This document shows positions 1-10,217 of a stretch of DNA of 64,000 nt, in pieces; the stretch's first letter is position 1; every line of letters starts with the position of its first letter. The stretch is from Lysobacteraceae bacterium (GTDB lineage Bacteria > Pseudomonadota > Gammaproteobacteria > Xanthomonadales > Xanthomonadaceae), in assembly GCA_024508915.1 (NCBI GenBank), contig JANINR010000008.1:1-64000 (forward strand), read 5' to 3'. The position numbers and the translations under genes are program-made. Below the pieces are notes generated by a model. That model had not been told where the DNA came from and ran no database searches. It saw only the letters and a list, made by a program, of their open reading frames with translations.

Positions 1-380
1 GCTCGCCGCCACCGCCCCGCGACTCGCCGCGGCCGCCGCCGCCCTCGCCGCCGCCGAGCATCTGCATCTCGTCGGCCACGATGTCGGTGAAGTACTTCTC
101 CACGCCGTCCTGCCCGGTGAACTTGTCGTAGCGGATCGAGCCTTCGATGTAGACCTGGCGACCCTTCTTCAGGTACTCGCCGGCGATCTCGCCGAGCTTG
201 CCGAACAGCTTCACCCGGTGCCACTCGGTGCGCTCCTGGGTGTTGCCGTCCTTGTCCTTGCGGACACTGGTGGTGGCCAGGCTCAGGGTGGTGATCGCCA
301 TCCCGCCCTGGGTGTATTTCACTTCCGGGTCGTTGCCCAGGTTGCCGACCAGGATGACCTTGTTCACACCGCGAGCCATG
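1..380 (-). CDS. ssb: single-stranded DNA-binding protein (C-terminus cut by window edge)
   Basis: Reverse translation from CAT at 378-380 reads [38 protein letters not shown]..., a typical SSB OB-fold N-terminus, followed by a Gly-rich linker. Confidence 0.95.
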
Positions 381-518
381 GGCTGTCCTTCTTCAGGTTT
401 CGCCCGCGAGCGGGCCGGAGTGCATTCTGGCACAACCGGGCCATGGGGTACCCGCAGGGATCGCCGCGCGCGAACGTCGGAAATCCCCGCCGTTCGGCGG
501 TTTTCCGCGGGCCTTGCC

Positions 519-524
519 TATAAT
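519..524 (+). promoter_or_regulatory. candidate -10 box (TATAAT) for the polyprenyl synthase gene
   Basis: Exact TATAAT 27 bp upstream of the ATG at 551; -35 not convincing. Confidence 0.4.
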
Positions 525-550
525 CGCCGCTGCCCCGCAACGGACCCCGC

Positions 551-1585
551 ATGGACACCGCCCCGCCCCGGCCGCCGCCCGCAGACGCCGTGCCCGGCCT
601 CGCCAGCATCCAGGCCCTCGCCGCCGCCGACATGGCCGCCGTCGATGCCCTGATCCGGCGCCGCCTGGCCTCCGACGTGGTCCTGGTGAACCAGGTCGCG
701 GAGCACATCGTCGGTGCGGGCGGCAAGCGCCTGCGCCCGATGCTGCTGCTGCTCGCGGCGGCCGCGCTGGGCAAGCGCGGCGCCACGCCCGGGGACGGCG
801 TCGGCGCGGACGCGCACCAGCTCGCGGCGGTCGTCGAGTTCATCCACACCTCGACCCTGCTCCACGACGACGTGGTCGACGAATCCGACCTGCGCCGCGG
901 CCGCAGCACCGCCAATGCGCTGTTCGGCAACGCCGCGAGCGTGCTGGTCGGCGACTTCCTGTATTCGCGCAGCTTCCAGATGATGGTCGAGCTGGACCGG
1001 ATGGAGGTGATGCGGGTGCTCGCCGACACCACCAACCGCATCGCCGAGGGCGAGGTGCTGCAACTGCTGCACGTGCGCAACCCGGACACGGACGAGGCCG
1101 CGTACCTGCGCGTGATCGAGCGCAAGACCGCGGTGCTGTTCGCGGCCGCGACGCGCCTCGGCGCGCTGCTTGCCGGCGCCGACGCCGCGACCTGCGACGC
1201 CCTGCACGACTACGGCCTCGCGCTCGGCCACGCCTTCCAGATCGCCGACGACGTGCTCGACTACGCCGCCGACGAGGCCGCGCTCGGCAAGCACCTGGGC
1301 GACGACCTGGCCGAGGGCAAGGCGACGCTGCCGCTGATCCACGCGATGGCCCGCGCCGACGGCGCGACGCGCGCGCTGCTGCGGCATGCGCTCGAGGAAG
1401 GCGACACGGAGGCGATGCCGGAGGTGCAGGCGGCGATCGCCGCGGCCGGCAGCCTCGCCTACAGCCTGGAGCGCGCGCGCGACTACGCCCGCGCCGCCGA
1501 GCGCGCGCTCGACGGGCTCGCCCCCAACGCCGCGGTCGCGGCGCTGCGCGGGCTGGCGCGATACGCGGTCGACCGCGATCGCTGA
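551..1585 (+). CDS. ispB: polyprenyl (octaprenyl) diphosphate synthase
   Basis: Two Asp-rich prenyltransferase motifs (LLHDDVVDESDLRRG and QIADDVLDY) and GGKRLRP. Confidence 0.92.
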   Translation: MDTAPPRPPPADAVPGLASIQALAAADMAAVDALIRRRLASDVVLVNQVAEHIVGAGGKRLRPMLLLLAAAALGKRGATPGDGVGADAHQLAAVVEFIHTSTLLHDDVVDESDLRRGRSTANALFGNAASVLVGDFLYSRSFQMMVELDRMEVMRVLADTTNRIAEGEVLQLLHVRNPDTDEAAYLRVIERKTAVLFAAATRLGALLAGADAATCDALHDYGLALGHAFQIADDVLDYAADEAALGKHLGDDLAEGKATLPLIHAMARADGATRALLRHALEEGDTEAMPEVQAAIAAAGSLAYSLERARDYARAAERALDGLAPNAAVAALRGLARYAVDRDR

Positions 1586-1599
1586 GGAGTCCGCCGCGC

Positions 1600-2391
1600 T
1601 CAGCGCGCGGCGAAGCGTTCCGCCAGGAAGCCGTGCATCATGCGCTCCGCGCGCGCCGCCGACAGCGGGTTGTACACGCAGCCCGGCGGGCTCTTCGCGT
1701 CCGGCAGGGCGAAGCAGTGCACGGTGTGGCTGAAGTTGACGAACTGCCAGTCGGCGCCGGCTTCGTCCATCTCCTTCTCGAACCCGGCGATGTCGCCGGC
1801 CGTGCCGCGATCGTCGGCGCCGTTGAGTACCAGCACGCTGGCCTTCACCGCACCCTTCTTCGCGGGCTCGCTGGTGTCGAGGCCGCCGTGGAAGGTAACG
1901 ACCGCAGCGACGTCGGCGCCGCTCCGGGCGAGTTCCAGCACGGTCGAACCGCCGAAGCAGTAGCCGATCGCCGCGAGCTTCGTCGCATCGAGCGGCGCAT
2001 GCGACCCGTTCTCGCGGAGCACCTGCAACGCCTTGGCGACGCGGGCGCGCCATTCCGCCGGATCCTTCGCCAGCGCGCCGACGGTCGCGCTCGCGGCCTG
2101 GTTGTCCTTCGGCCGCACGCCCTTGCCGTAGACGTCCGCCACGAGCACGACGTAATCCTTGCCGGCGATGTGCTTCGCCTTGGCGACGGCGGAATCGGTG
2201 ACGCCGTACCAGTCGGGGACCATGACGAGGCCGGGACGCCTGGCACCGGCGTCGTCGTAGACGAGGACGCCGGCGAAGGCCCGGTCGCCGACCTTCCATT
2301 CCACGGGCTTCGCCTGCATCTTCGCGGACGCGGGCAGCGCGCACGCGGCGAGGACGGCGGCGGCCGCCAACTGCTTCAACGAAACGTCCAT
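1600..2391 (-). CDS. dienelactone hydrolase family protein, secreted
   Basis: Signal peptide [36 protein letters not shown] nucleophile elbow typical of DLH. Confidence 0.85.
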   Translation of the reverse strand: MDVSLKQLAAAAVLAACALPASAKMQAKPVEWKVGDRAFAGVLVYDDAGARRPGLVMVPDWYGVTDSAVAKAKHIAGKDYVVLVADVYGKGVRPKDNQAASATVGALAKDPAEWRARVAKALQVLRENGSHAPLDATKLAAIGYCFGGSTVLELARSGADVAAVVTFHGGLDTSEPAKKGAVKASVLVLNGADDRGTAGDIAGFEKEMDEAGADWQFVNFSHTVHCFALPDAKSPPGCVYNPLSAARAERMMHGFLAERFAAR

Positions 2392-2447
2392 GGCATCGCT
2401 CCGGGTGGGGAAAGCGCGAGCGTAGCGCGGAAGGCCCTGTCGCCGCG

Positions 2448-3839
2448 TCAGGCCACGCCCAGGCCGGGGATCGCCGAGATCGCGTCGGGGTCGAAGCCCG
2501 CCAACCGGGCGAAGTGGCGGCCGCGCTCGGTGTAGTCGCGGTACGCGCCGAAACTGGGGGCCCCCGGCGACAGCAGCACCACGCCGCCGGGCGGGAGGGC
2601 CGCCCGCGCGAGGCGCACGGCGTCCTCGAGGTCGCTTGCCGACCGCAACAGGAAGCCGCGCTGCGCCGCCACGGGCGCGAGCAGGTCGTGGATGCGCGGG
2701 CCGTTCTGCCCCATGGTGACGATGGCCGCCGGCGCGCGCTCGCCCATCGCGTCGGCGAAGGTGCTCCAGTCGATGCCGCGATCGTGCCCGCCCGCCAGCA
2801 GCGCCACCGGCCTGCCGCGGAACATCGCCAGCGCCGCGAGCGAGGCATGCGGCGTCGTGCTGATCGAATCGTTCACCCACTCGAGCCCGTCGCGCACGCC
2901 CAGCGACTGCAGGCGGTGCGGCAGCGGCCGGAACGCGGCGGCGTGCGCGGCAAGCGGCGCGGCGTCGAGCCCCAGGGCCTCGATCGCGGCCAGCGCTGCG
3001 CACAGGTTGATGCGGTTGTGGCGGCCCGGCAGCGGCAACGCCGCCGTGTCCAGCACGAACGCATCGCCGCGATGCAGCGCGTCGCCGCGGAGGTGCCAGC
3101 CATCCTCGCGATCGAACCAGCGCACGTCGGTGCCGGGCAGCGCCAGCGCGGCGAGGACGGGGTCGCGCGCGTTGAGTACGGCGACGCGCGGCCGCGCCTC
3201 GGTGAACAGCTTCAGCTTGTCGGCGACATAGCGCTCGTGCGAGCCATGCCAGTCGAGGTGTTCCGGGAACAGGTTGAGGCCCACGGCGACGTCCGGCCGC
3301 GCGCCGGACGCGGCCACGTCCCCGGTCTGGTAGCTCGACAGCTCGATCGCCCAGTACTCGGGCGCCGCGTCGAGCAACTCGAGCAGCGGCATGCCGATGT
3401 TGCCCGCAAGCGCAGTGCGATGGCCGCCGGCGCGCAGCAGGTGCGCGAGCAGCGCGGTGGTGGTGCTCTTGCCCTTGGTCCCGGTGACGCACGCAGTCGC
3501 GCGGGCGACGCCGTCGCCTCCGGCGCGCTCGCCGAACCACAGGGCGGTGCCGCCGGGGAACCGCGTGCCCCGCGCCGCGGCCTCGACCGCTTCGGGCCGG
3601 TACGGGCTGATGCCCGGCGACTTCACCACCACGTCGTAGGCCGCGAGCCGCGCGGCGCTCGCCTCGGGCTCGATCGCCAGCGCCGGATCGAGCGCGCGCG
3701 CGTCGGCGGCTTCCGCCTCGTTGCAGAACAGCGCGAGCGGGCCGATGCCGCGGTCGTGCAGCGCGCGCCAAGCTGCGCGGCCTTCGCGGCCCCAGCCCCA
3801 GAGCGCGACGCGGCGGCCCTCAAGCGCCGAGATGCGCAC
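2448..3839 (-). CDS. murD2: UDP-N-acetylmuramoyl-L-alanine--L-glutamate ligase (MurD2-type Mur ligase), GTG start
   Basis: Mur ligase P-loop [27 protein letters not shown]; directly downstream of and overlapping a MurL-like gene. Confidence 0.85.
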   Translation of the reverse strand: MRISALEGRRVALWGWGREGRAAWRALHDRGIGPLALFCNEAEAADARALDPALAIEPEASAARLAAYDVVVKSPGISPYRPEAVEAAARGTRFPGGTALWFGERAGGDGVARATACVTGTKGKSTTTALLAHLLRAGGHRTALAGNIGMPLLELLDAAPEYWAIELSSYQTGDVAASGARPDVAVGLNLFPEHLDWHGSHERYVADKLKLFTEARPRVAVLNARDPVLAALALPGTDVRWFDREDGWHLRGDALHRGDAFVLDTAALPLPGRHNRINLCAALAAIEALGLDAAPLAAHAAAFRPLPHRLQSLGVRDGLEWVNDSISTTPHASLAALAMFRGRPVALLAGGHDRGIDWSTFADAMGERAPAAIVTMGQNGPRIHDLLAPVAAQRGFLLRSASDLEDAVRLARAALPPGGVVLLSPGAPSFGAYRDYTERGRHFARLAGFDPDAISAIPGLGVA

Positions 3840-5202
3840 GCAACCTCTCCCACAACGCCGGCGGCACGCGGTGCCCGCCTTCCGGCTCGAGCAGGGGCGC
3901 GACCTCGAGCGCTCCCGCATCGAGCTGCGGCAGGATCTCGCGCGCGAAACGGCGCACCAGCGCGTCCTCGCGCCACTCCGGGCGCTGCGCCAGCGCCGCC
4001 ATCGCCGCGCGCGATTCGCGCCCCTCGCCCACGCATTCGAAGGGCTTGTGGTCCTGGTACTCGAGCAGCGCGTCGTAGCCGGCGGCCTGCTCCGGATCGT
4101 CGAGCAGGTTGCGGCCGAGGATGCCGACCAGGCGCGGCTTCGACATGAACGGCGCCAGCGCCAGGAACACGAAGTGGCACTTCGGGCACTGCCCGCACCA
4201 GCGGTTCACGGGTCGCTCGCCGAGGATGTGGAAATTGCGGTTGCAACTGGAGAAATGCGCGTCGTAGCGGTCGGTGCGCGCGAACAGGCGCGCGACCGCG
4301 AGCTCCGACAGCGGTCGCAGCAGCGAGTAGTAGTGCAGGCCGCGCGCCACGCTGCCTTCGACGTACTCGCCGAACAGGCGCTCGAACTCCCAGCCCTTCG
4401 ACCACTGGTGGTTGACTTCGCCGGTGCCCGGGATCATCGACCCGTAGCTCGCCGAACGCTCGTTCGAGAAGACCACCTGCCCCGCGCCGTGCAGCGCCGC
4501 GGCGAGCACGAGGATCGCGGAGTTCACCGCCGTGACCGGGATGTGCCCGTTCCAGGCGCCCTGCCGGTTGAACTCGAACAGCTGCGGCGCCAGCTGGCGG
4601 CCGATGTTGAGCGTCGGCAGGCCGGTGCGCGCGGCGCACGCGGCGATCAGCTGGGAGCCGCCGATCCAGCACACCGTCTGGTCGATGCCGGCGGCGCGCA
4701 GCGCCTCGATCGTCACCAGCGAATCCTTGCCGCCGCCGATCGCGACGAAGGCGCGCCGCGCGTCCACCGCGGCGTCGGGCGCAGGCGCAGGCGCGGCCCC
4801 CGACGTCGGGAAGCGGATGCGGCCCCCGAGGTCGATGCCGTTGCGGTAGGCGAACTCGCCGAGGCCGTTGCGGTAGACCGCCTGCAGCAGCGCCGCGAGC
4901 GCGGCGTCGGGCGGGTCGCCTTCCACCACGATGTCCGGCGGCACCGCAGCCTTGTAGTAGCTCACGCCGGCGACGAGGTGCAGCAGGCGCAGCGCGCGCG
5001 CGACCGCATCCGCGCGGCCGCCGTCGAGCGCGAACGGCGCGCCGGGGATCGTGACCGTCTCGACCAGTTCCGGGCCGTCGTCGAAGGCGTAGGCGAGCGT
5101 CGCGACGCCGCTCGCCGGGTCGAAGTGGTGGCGCACGAAGCGGAACGCGCGGATCGCGTCGCGCTCGAATTTCCAGCCGTCGCCGGCCTGCATGTCAGTC
5201 AT
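3820..5202 (-). CDS. murL: UDP-N-acetyl-alpha-D-muramoyl-L-alanyl-L-glutamate epimerase (MurL family)
   Basis: [18 protein letters not shown]-binding-like motif, [19 protein letters not shown] cysteine motif; adjacency to MurD2. Confidence 0.85.
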   Translation of the reverse strand: MTDMQAGDGWKFERDAIRAFRFVRHHFDPASGVATLAYAFDDGPELVETVTIPGAPFALDGGRADAVARALRLLHLVAGVSYYKAAVPPDIVVEGDPPDAALAALLQAVYRNGLGEFAYRNGIDLGGRIRFPTSGAAPAPAPDAAVDARRAFVAIGGGKDSLVTIEALRAAGIDQTVCWIGGSQLIAACAARTGLPTLNIGRQLAPQLFEFNRQGAWNGHIPVTAVNSAILVLAAALHGAGQVVFSNERSASYGSMIPGTGEVNHQWSKGWEFERLFGEYVEGSVARGLHYYSLLRPLSELAVARLFARTDRYDAHFSSCNRNFHILGERPVNRWCGQCPKCHFVFLALAPFMSKPRLVGILGRNLLDDPEQAAGYDALLEYQDHKPFECVGEGRESRAAMAALAQRPEWREDALVRRFAREILPQLDAGALEVAPLLEPEGGHRVPPALWERLRAHLGA

Positions 5203-7783
5203 CGATCACGTCCTCTGCCGGCAGCGCCCGCAGGTTGTAGGTATTGGCCATCGCCATGCCGTAGGCGCCGGCGTCGGCGACCAGCAGCACGTCGCCCGGG
5301 GCGGTCGCCGCCGGCAGCCGGCGCGCGCGGCCGAGCACGTCGCCGCTCTCGCACACCGGCCCGACGACGTCGAACACCACTTCCGCCGCGTCGCCCTGGC
5401 GCGAGAGGTTGGCGACCTGGTGGTACGCGTCGTACAGCGCCGGCCGCATCAGCGCGTTCATGCCCGCGTCGCAACCGACGCGGCGCACGCCGTCCTTGTC
5501 GACGACCTGGGTCGCCGACAGCAGCAGCACGCCCGCCTCCGCGACCAGGTAGCGGCCGGGCTCCACCGCGAGCGCGAACTGCGGGTACGCGGCCTTGATC
5601 GTCGCGAGGTCCGCGGCCCATGCGTCGAGGTCGAAGGGCTCCGCGTCCGGCAGGTACGGCACCGGCAAGCCGCCGCCGATGTCGAGGGTGGCGACGGTGC
5701 CGATGTGCTCCGCCAGACCCGCCAGCTCGGCGTAGGCCTCGCGCCAGTGCGTCGCCGACTCGATCCCGCTGCCGAGGTGCGCGTGCAGGCCGGAGACGGT
5801 CGCGCCGACGCCGTTCGCCGCCTCGAGGAATTCGCCGAGCCGCGCGAGCGGCAGGCCGAACTTCGCCTCGCTGCCGCCGGTGCGCACCTTGCGGTGGTGG
5901 CCCTCGCCGCGCCCGAGGTCCAGGCGCAGCCAGAGTTCGCGCGCCCGGAACAGCTCAGGCCAGCGCCGCAGCAGTTCGACGCTGTCCACGGTGACGGTGG
6001 CGCGGCGCGCGAACGCGGCCTCGTAGTCGGCGCGCGGCGCGAAGCTCGGCGTGAACAGGACGTGGCCCGGGGGGACGCCCGGCACCGCCTCGAACACGCG
6101 CTCGAGTTCGCCGCGCGACACGCACTCGAAGCCGAAGCCTTCGTTCGCGAGGGCGCGCAGGATCGCCGGGTGCGGATTGGCCTTCAGCGCGTAGAAGCGG
6201 CGATCCACCGCATCCACCGCGCGCAGGGCCCGCGCGCGTTCGCGCACCACCTCGAGGTCGTACGCGTAGCGCGGCGTCCCGCACGCGGCCAGCCGCAGCA
6301 GCGCGTCGCGCCGCGCCAGCCACCACGGCGCGGGGCGCTCGCGCCGCCCATGCGCGATCTCGTGCCAGGTCGGGCCGAAGACCCCGGAATCGCCCGTCGG
6401 CATCGCGCCGCTGCGCACCAGTTCGGCGTGCAGCTCGGGCAGCAGCCCGTCGGCGTCGGCTTCGTCGATGACGAACGTGAGGTTGAGGTCGTTCGAGGAC
6501 TGCGACACCAGGTGCACGCGCTCGCGGCCGAACGTCGCCCAGATGTCCGACAACCGGTGCAGCAGCGAGCGCATCCCGCGCCCGACCAGGGTGATCGCCG
6601 CGCAGGGCACGATCACCTTCACCCGGCAGATTTCGGCGAGGTCGGCGCTGAGCGCCTCGAGCACGTTGCCGCTGACGAGGTTGTCGCTCGGGTCCAGCGA
6701 CACGGTGACGTTGGTTTCCGACGAACCGATCAGGTCCACCGACAGCCCGTGGCGCTTGAAGCGCTCGAACACGTCGGCGAGGAAGCCGACCTGCTGCCAC
6801 ATGCCGATCGATTCCATCGACACCAGCACGATCCCGTTGCGGCGGCTGATCGCCTTGACGCCCGGCACCGTCGCGGCGGCCGCGTCGATGCGCGTGCCCG
6901 GCAGGTGCGGGCGCGAGGTGTCGAGGATCGCCATCGGCACGCGGGCGTCGCGGCACGGGCCGATCGAGCGCGGATGCAGCACCTTGGCCCCGGTCGTGGC
7001 GATTTCCTGCGCTTCCGCGTAGTCGAGGCGCGCGAGCAGGCGCGCCTCCGGCACTTCGCGCGGATTCGCACTGAACATGCCCGGCACGTCGGTCCAGATC
7101 TCGACCTGCTGCGCGCCCAGCAGCGCGCCGAAGCACGAAGCGGACGTGTCGGAGCCGCCGCGGCCGAGGATCGCGGTGTCGCCGTCCCCGTGGCGGGCGA
7201 TGAAGCCCTGCGTCAGCAGCATGCGCGCCGGTTGCTGCGCGGCGAAGCGCGCGCGCCAGGCATCGTCGGCGAGGTGCCTGCAGGTCGCCGACAGGCGCAG
7301 CGACCACGCGTTCTGGTTCGGCAGCGCGACGGCCTCGAGCCAGTCGCGCGCGTCGCACCAGCCGAAGTCCAGCCCCCCGGCGCGCAGGTAGGCGGCGCCG
7401 AGCGTGGACGACAGCAGTTCGCCCTGCGCGAGCACTTCGGCCTGCCAGTCCAGCGCGCGGGCCGCCGCGCGCGGATCGTCCGCCAGCGCCTGCAAGGCCG
7501 CGAGGCGCGCGCCCAGCACCGCGTCCGCGTCGAGTCCCAGTTCCGCGGCGAAGGCGCGGTGCCGCGCCGCGATCGCCTGCGCGCGTCCGGCGACGTCGCC
7601 GCCGCCGCAGATCGCCTGCAGCTCGTTGGTGGTGCCCGACAGCGCCGACACCACCACGAGGATGCGCGCGCCGCTGCGCTCGGCGCGCTCGCGCGCGATC
7701 CTCCCGATCGTGTCCCAGCGTTCGCGCCGCGAGACGGAGGTGCCGCCGAACTTGAGGACGATCCAGCGGTCGGCTGCAGTCAT
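5195..7783 (-). CDS. bifunctional aspartate kinase / diaminopimelate decarboxylase
   Basis: N-terminus VLKFGGTSVSRRERWDTIGR (aspartokinase), ACT-like region, C-terminal PLP fold-III decarboxylase (YALKANPHPAILR, HLGSGIES, DIGGGLPVPY, CESGDVLG). Confidence 0.93.
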   Translation of the reverse strand: MTAADRWIVLKFGGTSVSRRERWDTIGRIARERAERSGARILVVVSALSGTTNELQAICGGGDVAGRAQAIAARHRAFAAELGLDADAVLGARLAALQALADDPRAAARALDWQAEVLAQGELLSSTLGAAYLRAGGLDFGWCDARDWLEAVALPNQNAWSLRLSATCRHLADDAWRARFAAQQPARMLLTQGFIARHGDGDTAILGRGGSDTSASCFGALLGAQQVEIWTDVPGMFSANPREVPEARLLARLDYAEAQEIATTGAKVLHPRSIGPCRDARVPMAILDTSRPHLPGTRIDAAAATVPGVKAISRRNGIVLVSMESIGMWQQVGFLADVFERFKRHGLSVDLIGSSETNVTVSLDPSDNLVSGNVLEALSADLAEICRVKVIVPCAAITLVGRGMRSLLHRLSDIWATFGRERVHLVSQSSNDLNLTFVIDEADADGLLPELHAELVRSGAMPTGDSGVFGPTWHEIAHGRRERPAPWWLARRDALLRLAACGTPRYAYDLEVVRERARALRAVDAVDRRFYALKANPHPAILRALANEGFGFECVSRGELERVFEAVPGVPPGHVLFTPSFAPRADYEAAFARRATVTVDSVELLRRWPELFRARELWLRLDLGRGEGHHRKVRTGGSEAKFGLPLARLGEFLEAANGVGATVSGLHAHLGSGIESATHWREAYAELAGLAEHIGTVATLDIGGGLPVPYLPDAEPFDLDAWAADLATIKAAYPQFALAVEPGRYLVAEAGVLLLSATQVVDKDGVRRVGCDAGMNALMRPALYDAYHQVANLSRQGDAAEVVFDVVGPVCESGDVLGRARRLPAATAPGDVLLVADAGAYGMAMANTYNLRALPAEDVIDD

Positions 7784-7882
7784 CTCGATGCGTGCACGAG
7801 GGGGAGACGGGAAACCCGTAGAATCCGCCGCTTGCCTGCGACGCCGGGCAACGCATTCTGTACGACGGGACCCCCGAACGCC

Positions 7883-8788
7883 ATGCCCGCGCGCCGCTAC
7901 TTCCAGCTCGACGTCTTCGCCGACCGCCCCGGCGCCGGCAATCCGCTCGCCGTCGTCCTCGATGCCGACGGCCTCGGCGACGACGACATGCAGGCGATCG
8001 CCCGCTGGACGCGCCTGCCGGAAACGACCTTCGTGCTGCCGGCCACCGCGCCGGGCGCGAGCTACCGGCTGCGCATCTTCAGCCCCCGCCGCGAAGTGCC
8101 GTTCGCCGGCCATCCCAGCGTCGGGACGGCGCACGTGGTGCTCGACGCGGGACTTGCGACGCCGGACGCGGATGGCCTGCTGGTGCAGGAAGGCATCGCC
8201 GGACGGCTGCCGCTGCGCGTCCGCGGCGAAGGGCGCGGGCGGACCGTGGCGGTGCGCACCCCGCGCTCGCGCGTGGTCGAAGTCGCCGCGCCGGGCGATG
8301 CCCGGCTGGCGGCGGCATTGCCCGGCCTCGCGCCCGGAACGCTGCCGCCCGCCCTGGTGGAAGGCGGACGACGCTGGTGGCTGTTCGAAGCCGGGAACGA
8401 GGCGGGATTGCGCGCGGCCACGCCCGACTGGGACGCGGTCGAGCGCCTGGCCGAGGCGACCGGCAGCATGGGCGTGTGTGCGTTCGCGCGCAGCGACGAT
8501 CCGGTGTACTACCTGGCCGTGCGCGCCTTCGTCGGCGCGCCGGCGCGGTTCGAGGACGCCGCTTCCGGCGCCGCGAACGCGACGCTCGCCGCCTGGCTGG
8601 CGGAACGCGGCGCGCTACCCGGCGATGGCGGCTTCTATCGCGTGAGCCAGGGCCGCGAAGTCGGCCACGACGCGATCATCGAGCTGACCGTCGACGACGC
8701 GGGCGACGTGTGGTCCGGCGGGCGCTGCCGCACCGTCGTGCGCGGCGAACTCGACTGGGATGCGGGAGCCGGCGCGTCGCGCCGCTAG
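7883..8788 (+). CDS. PhzF family isomerase-like protein
   Basis: FQLDVFADRPGAGNPLAVVLDA ... PFAGHPSVGTAHVVLD ... FVGAPARFEDAASGAANATLAAWL. Confidence 0.9.
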   Translation: MPARRYFQLDVFADRPGAGNPLAVVLDADGLGDDDMQAIARWTRLPETTFVLPATAPGASYRLRIFSPRREVPFAGHPSVGTAHVVLDAGLATPDADGLLVQEGIAGRLPLRVRGEGRGRTVAVRTPRSRVVEVAAPGDARLAAALPGLAPGTLPPALVEGGRRWWLFEAGNEAGLRAATPDWDAVERLAEATGSMGVCAFARSDDPVYYLAVRAFVGAPARFEDAASGAANATLAAWLAERGALPGDGGFYRVSQGREVGHDAIIELTVDDAGDVWSGGRCRTVVRGELDWDAGAGASRR

Positions 8789-8793
8789 GGCAA

Positions 8794-8826
8794 TCGCCCC
8801 GGTGCGCCATGGCGCGACCGGGGCGA
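8794..8826. terminator. bidirectional terminator-like hairpin between convergent genes
   Basis: 10-bp stem TCGCCCCGGT (8794-8803) / ACCGGGGCGA (8817-8826), loop itself palindromic (GCGCCATGGCGC). Confidence 0.5.
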
Positions 8827-8833
8827 CCTCGGG

Positions 8834-9535
8834 TCACTCGGGATGCACGTCCACGCGGACACGGATCCGGTCGCCCGGATCGTAGGCGGTGCGCGCGACA
8901 TGGGTGCGCCCGCCGTACTCGTACGTGACGTCGTACAGGCCGCGGCCGGACGCCGGATAGGAGGACGGGTACGAGGACGGATACGAGCCGTACGGCTGGC
9001 GCGAATCCACCGGATCGCACACCGTCACCGTGCCCGCACCGTCGTTGCGATGCGCGTTCTCGTAGACCTGGCGCCCGGCGACACCGCCCACGGCCGAACC
9101 GATCGCCGCGGTGGCGTAGCGCGCGGAGCCGCCGCCGACCTGGCTGCCGACGACCGCGCCGATCACCGTGCCGATCACGCCGGCCATGGTGCGGCCGCCT
9201 TCGGTGCCGCGGTTGCGCGGCGCGTCGCCGTAATAGTCGCCGCCGCTGCCGTAGTAGCGGCCGTCCGCGCCGTAATAGTCGCCGGCGTAGGCATCGCGCC
9301 GCGTCGTGCAGCGCGGCGACGAGGCCGGATAGCCGGCCGTTCCGGCGACCGGGATCACCCTGATCACGCGCGCGTAGTCGTAGTAGGCGCCCGGGGAGGC
9401 GTTGCCGCCATTGACGACGGGCGTGCCGTACGCAGACCCGTAGGGCTGGCCGTAGGCCTGGGCGGAGGCGGCGCCGCTGGCGGCCAGCGCCGCGGCGAGG
9501 AACGGGACGGCAAGGATCGGGTGCGCGACTTTCAT
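8834..9535 (-). CDS. glycine-zipper 2TM domain (Rick-17kDa-like) exported protein
   Basis: Signal peptide; MAGVIGTVIGAVVGSQVGGG...AIGSAVGGVAGRQVYE glycine zippers; Tyr/Gly/Ser-rich repeats. Confidence 0.8.
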   Translation of the reverse strand: MKVAHPILAVPFLAAALAASGAASAQAYGQPYGSAYGTPVVNGGNASPGAYYDYARVIRVIPVAGTAGYPASSPRCTTRRDAYAGDYYGADGRYYGSGGDYYGDAPRNRGTEGGRTMAGVIGTVIGAVVGSQVGGGSARYATAAIGSAVGGVAGRQVYENAHRNDGAGTVTVCDPVDSRQPYGSYPSSYPSSYPASGRGLYDVTYEYGGRTHVARTAYDPGDRIRVRVDVHPE

Positions 9536-9632
9536 GTTGGGCTCCGGCGCCGGGGCGACGCTCGCAGGCATCCTCGGGGCGCACCGGTGAAACGACCCTG
9601 AACCCGGCCAGCGCCCCATCGGCGGCGTTCAG

Positions 9633-10070
9633 TCATGAGGCGGCGAGCGTCGCCTCCACGCTGATCGGGACCGCGCTGAGGGCGCGCGACACGGGACAAT
9701 GCTTGCCGGCGTCGTCGGCCACCGCGCGGAACCCGGCGGCGTCCAGCCCGGGCACGCGCCCCGTCACCTTGAGCCGGATCGCGGACAGCGACGGGCCGCC
9801 TTCCATCGACAGGTCCACCTCGGCGCGCGTGTCCAGCGCTTCCGCCGGATGGCCCTGCTCGGCAAGCTTCGCCGACAGCGCCATCGTGAAGCAGCCGGCA
9901 TGCGCGGCGGCGATGAGTTCCTCCGGGTTCACGCCCTTGCGGTCGCCGAAGCGCGAGGCGAACCCGTAGGCGGTGTCGGACATCAGGCCGCTTTCCGGCG
10001 TGGACAATCGTCCGGCGCCGGACTTCAGGTCGCCTTCCCAGTGGGCGGTGGCATAGCGCGAAATACCCAT
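9633..10070 (-). CDS. OsmC/Ohr family peroxiredoxin
   Basis: NPEELIAAAHAGCFTMALS and GKHCPVSRAL conserved Cys motifs. Confidence 0.9.
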   Translation of the reverse strand: MGISRYATAHWEGDLKSGAGRLSTPESGLMSDTAYGFASRFGDRKGVNPEELIAAAHAGCFTMALSAKLAEQGHPAEALDTRAEVDLSMEGGPSLSAIRLKVTGRVPGLDAAGFRAVADDAGKHCPVSRALSAVPISVEATLAAS

Positions 10071-10217
10071 CGTCTTGCTCCGTGCGAAGGAACGGACAGC
10101 CTACGCCCGCCGCCGTGGCGGCCGCGTGGCCGGCGCCGAGGCCGCGCGGCGGCCGCGCTTGACCCCCGCCCGCCGCTGCGGGAGGCTTGTTTCCCCGTGG
10201 GGACCGGAGTCCCGCTC

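Noticed and set aside
487-504. CCGCCG-TT-CGGCGG followed by TTTT, terminator-like, between divergent ssb and ispB
   Set aside because: Only a 6-bp stem in a divergent intergenic region just upstream of the TATAAT box; no transcript there would need termination. Could be an operator but unsupported.
5195-7783. AK-DAP decarboxylase fusion as a sequencing or assembly fusion
   Set aside because: A single uninterrupted frame with both domains complete, and the same fusion is a known family in Xanthomonadaceae.
5192-7882. 5' part of the 1198-aa plus-strand ORF 5192-8788
   Set aside because: Only the last part from 7883 is a real PhzF protein; the upstream extension is antisense to the aspartokinase-DAP decarboxylase gene.
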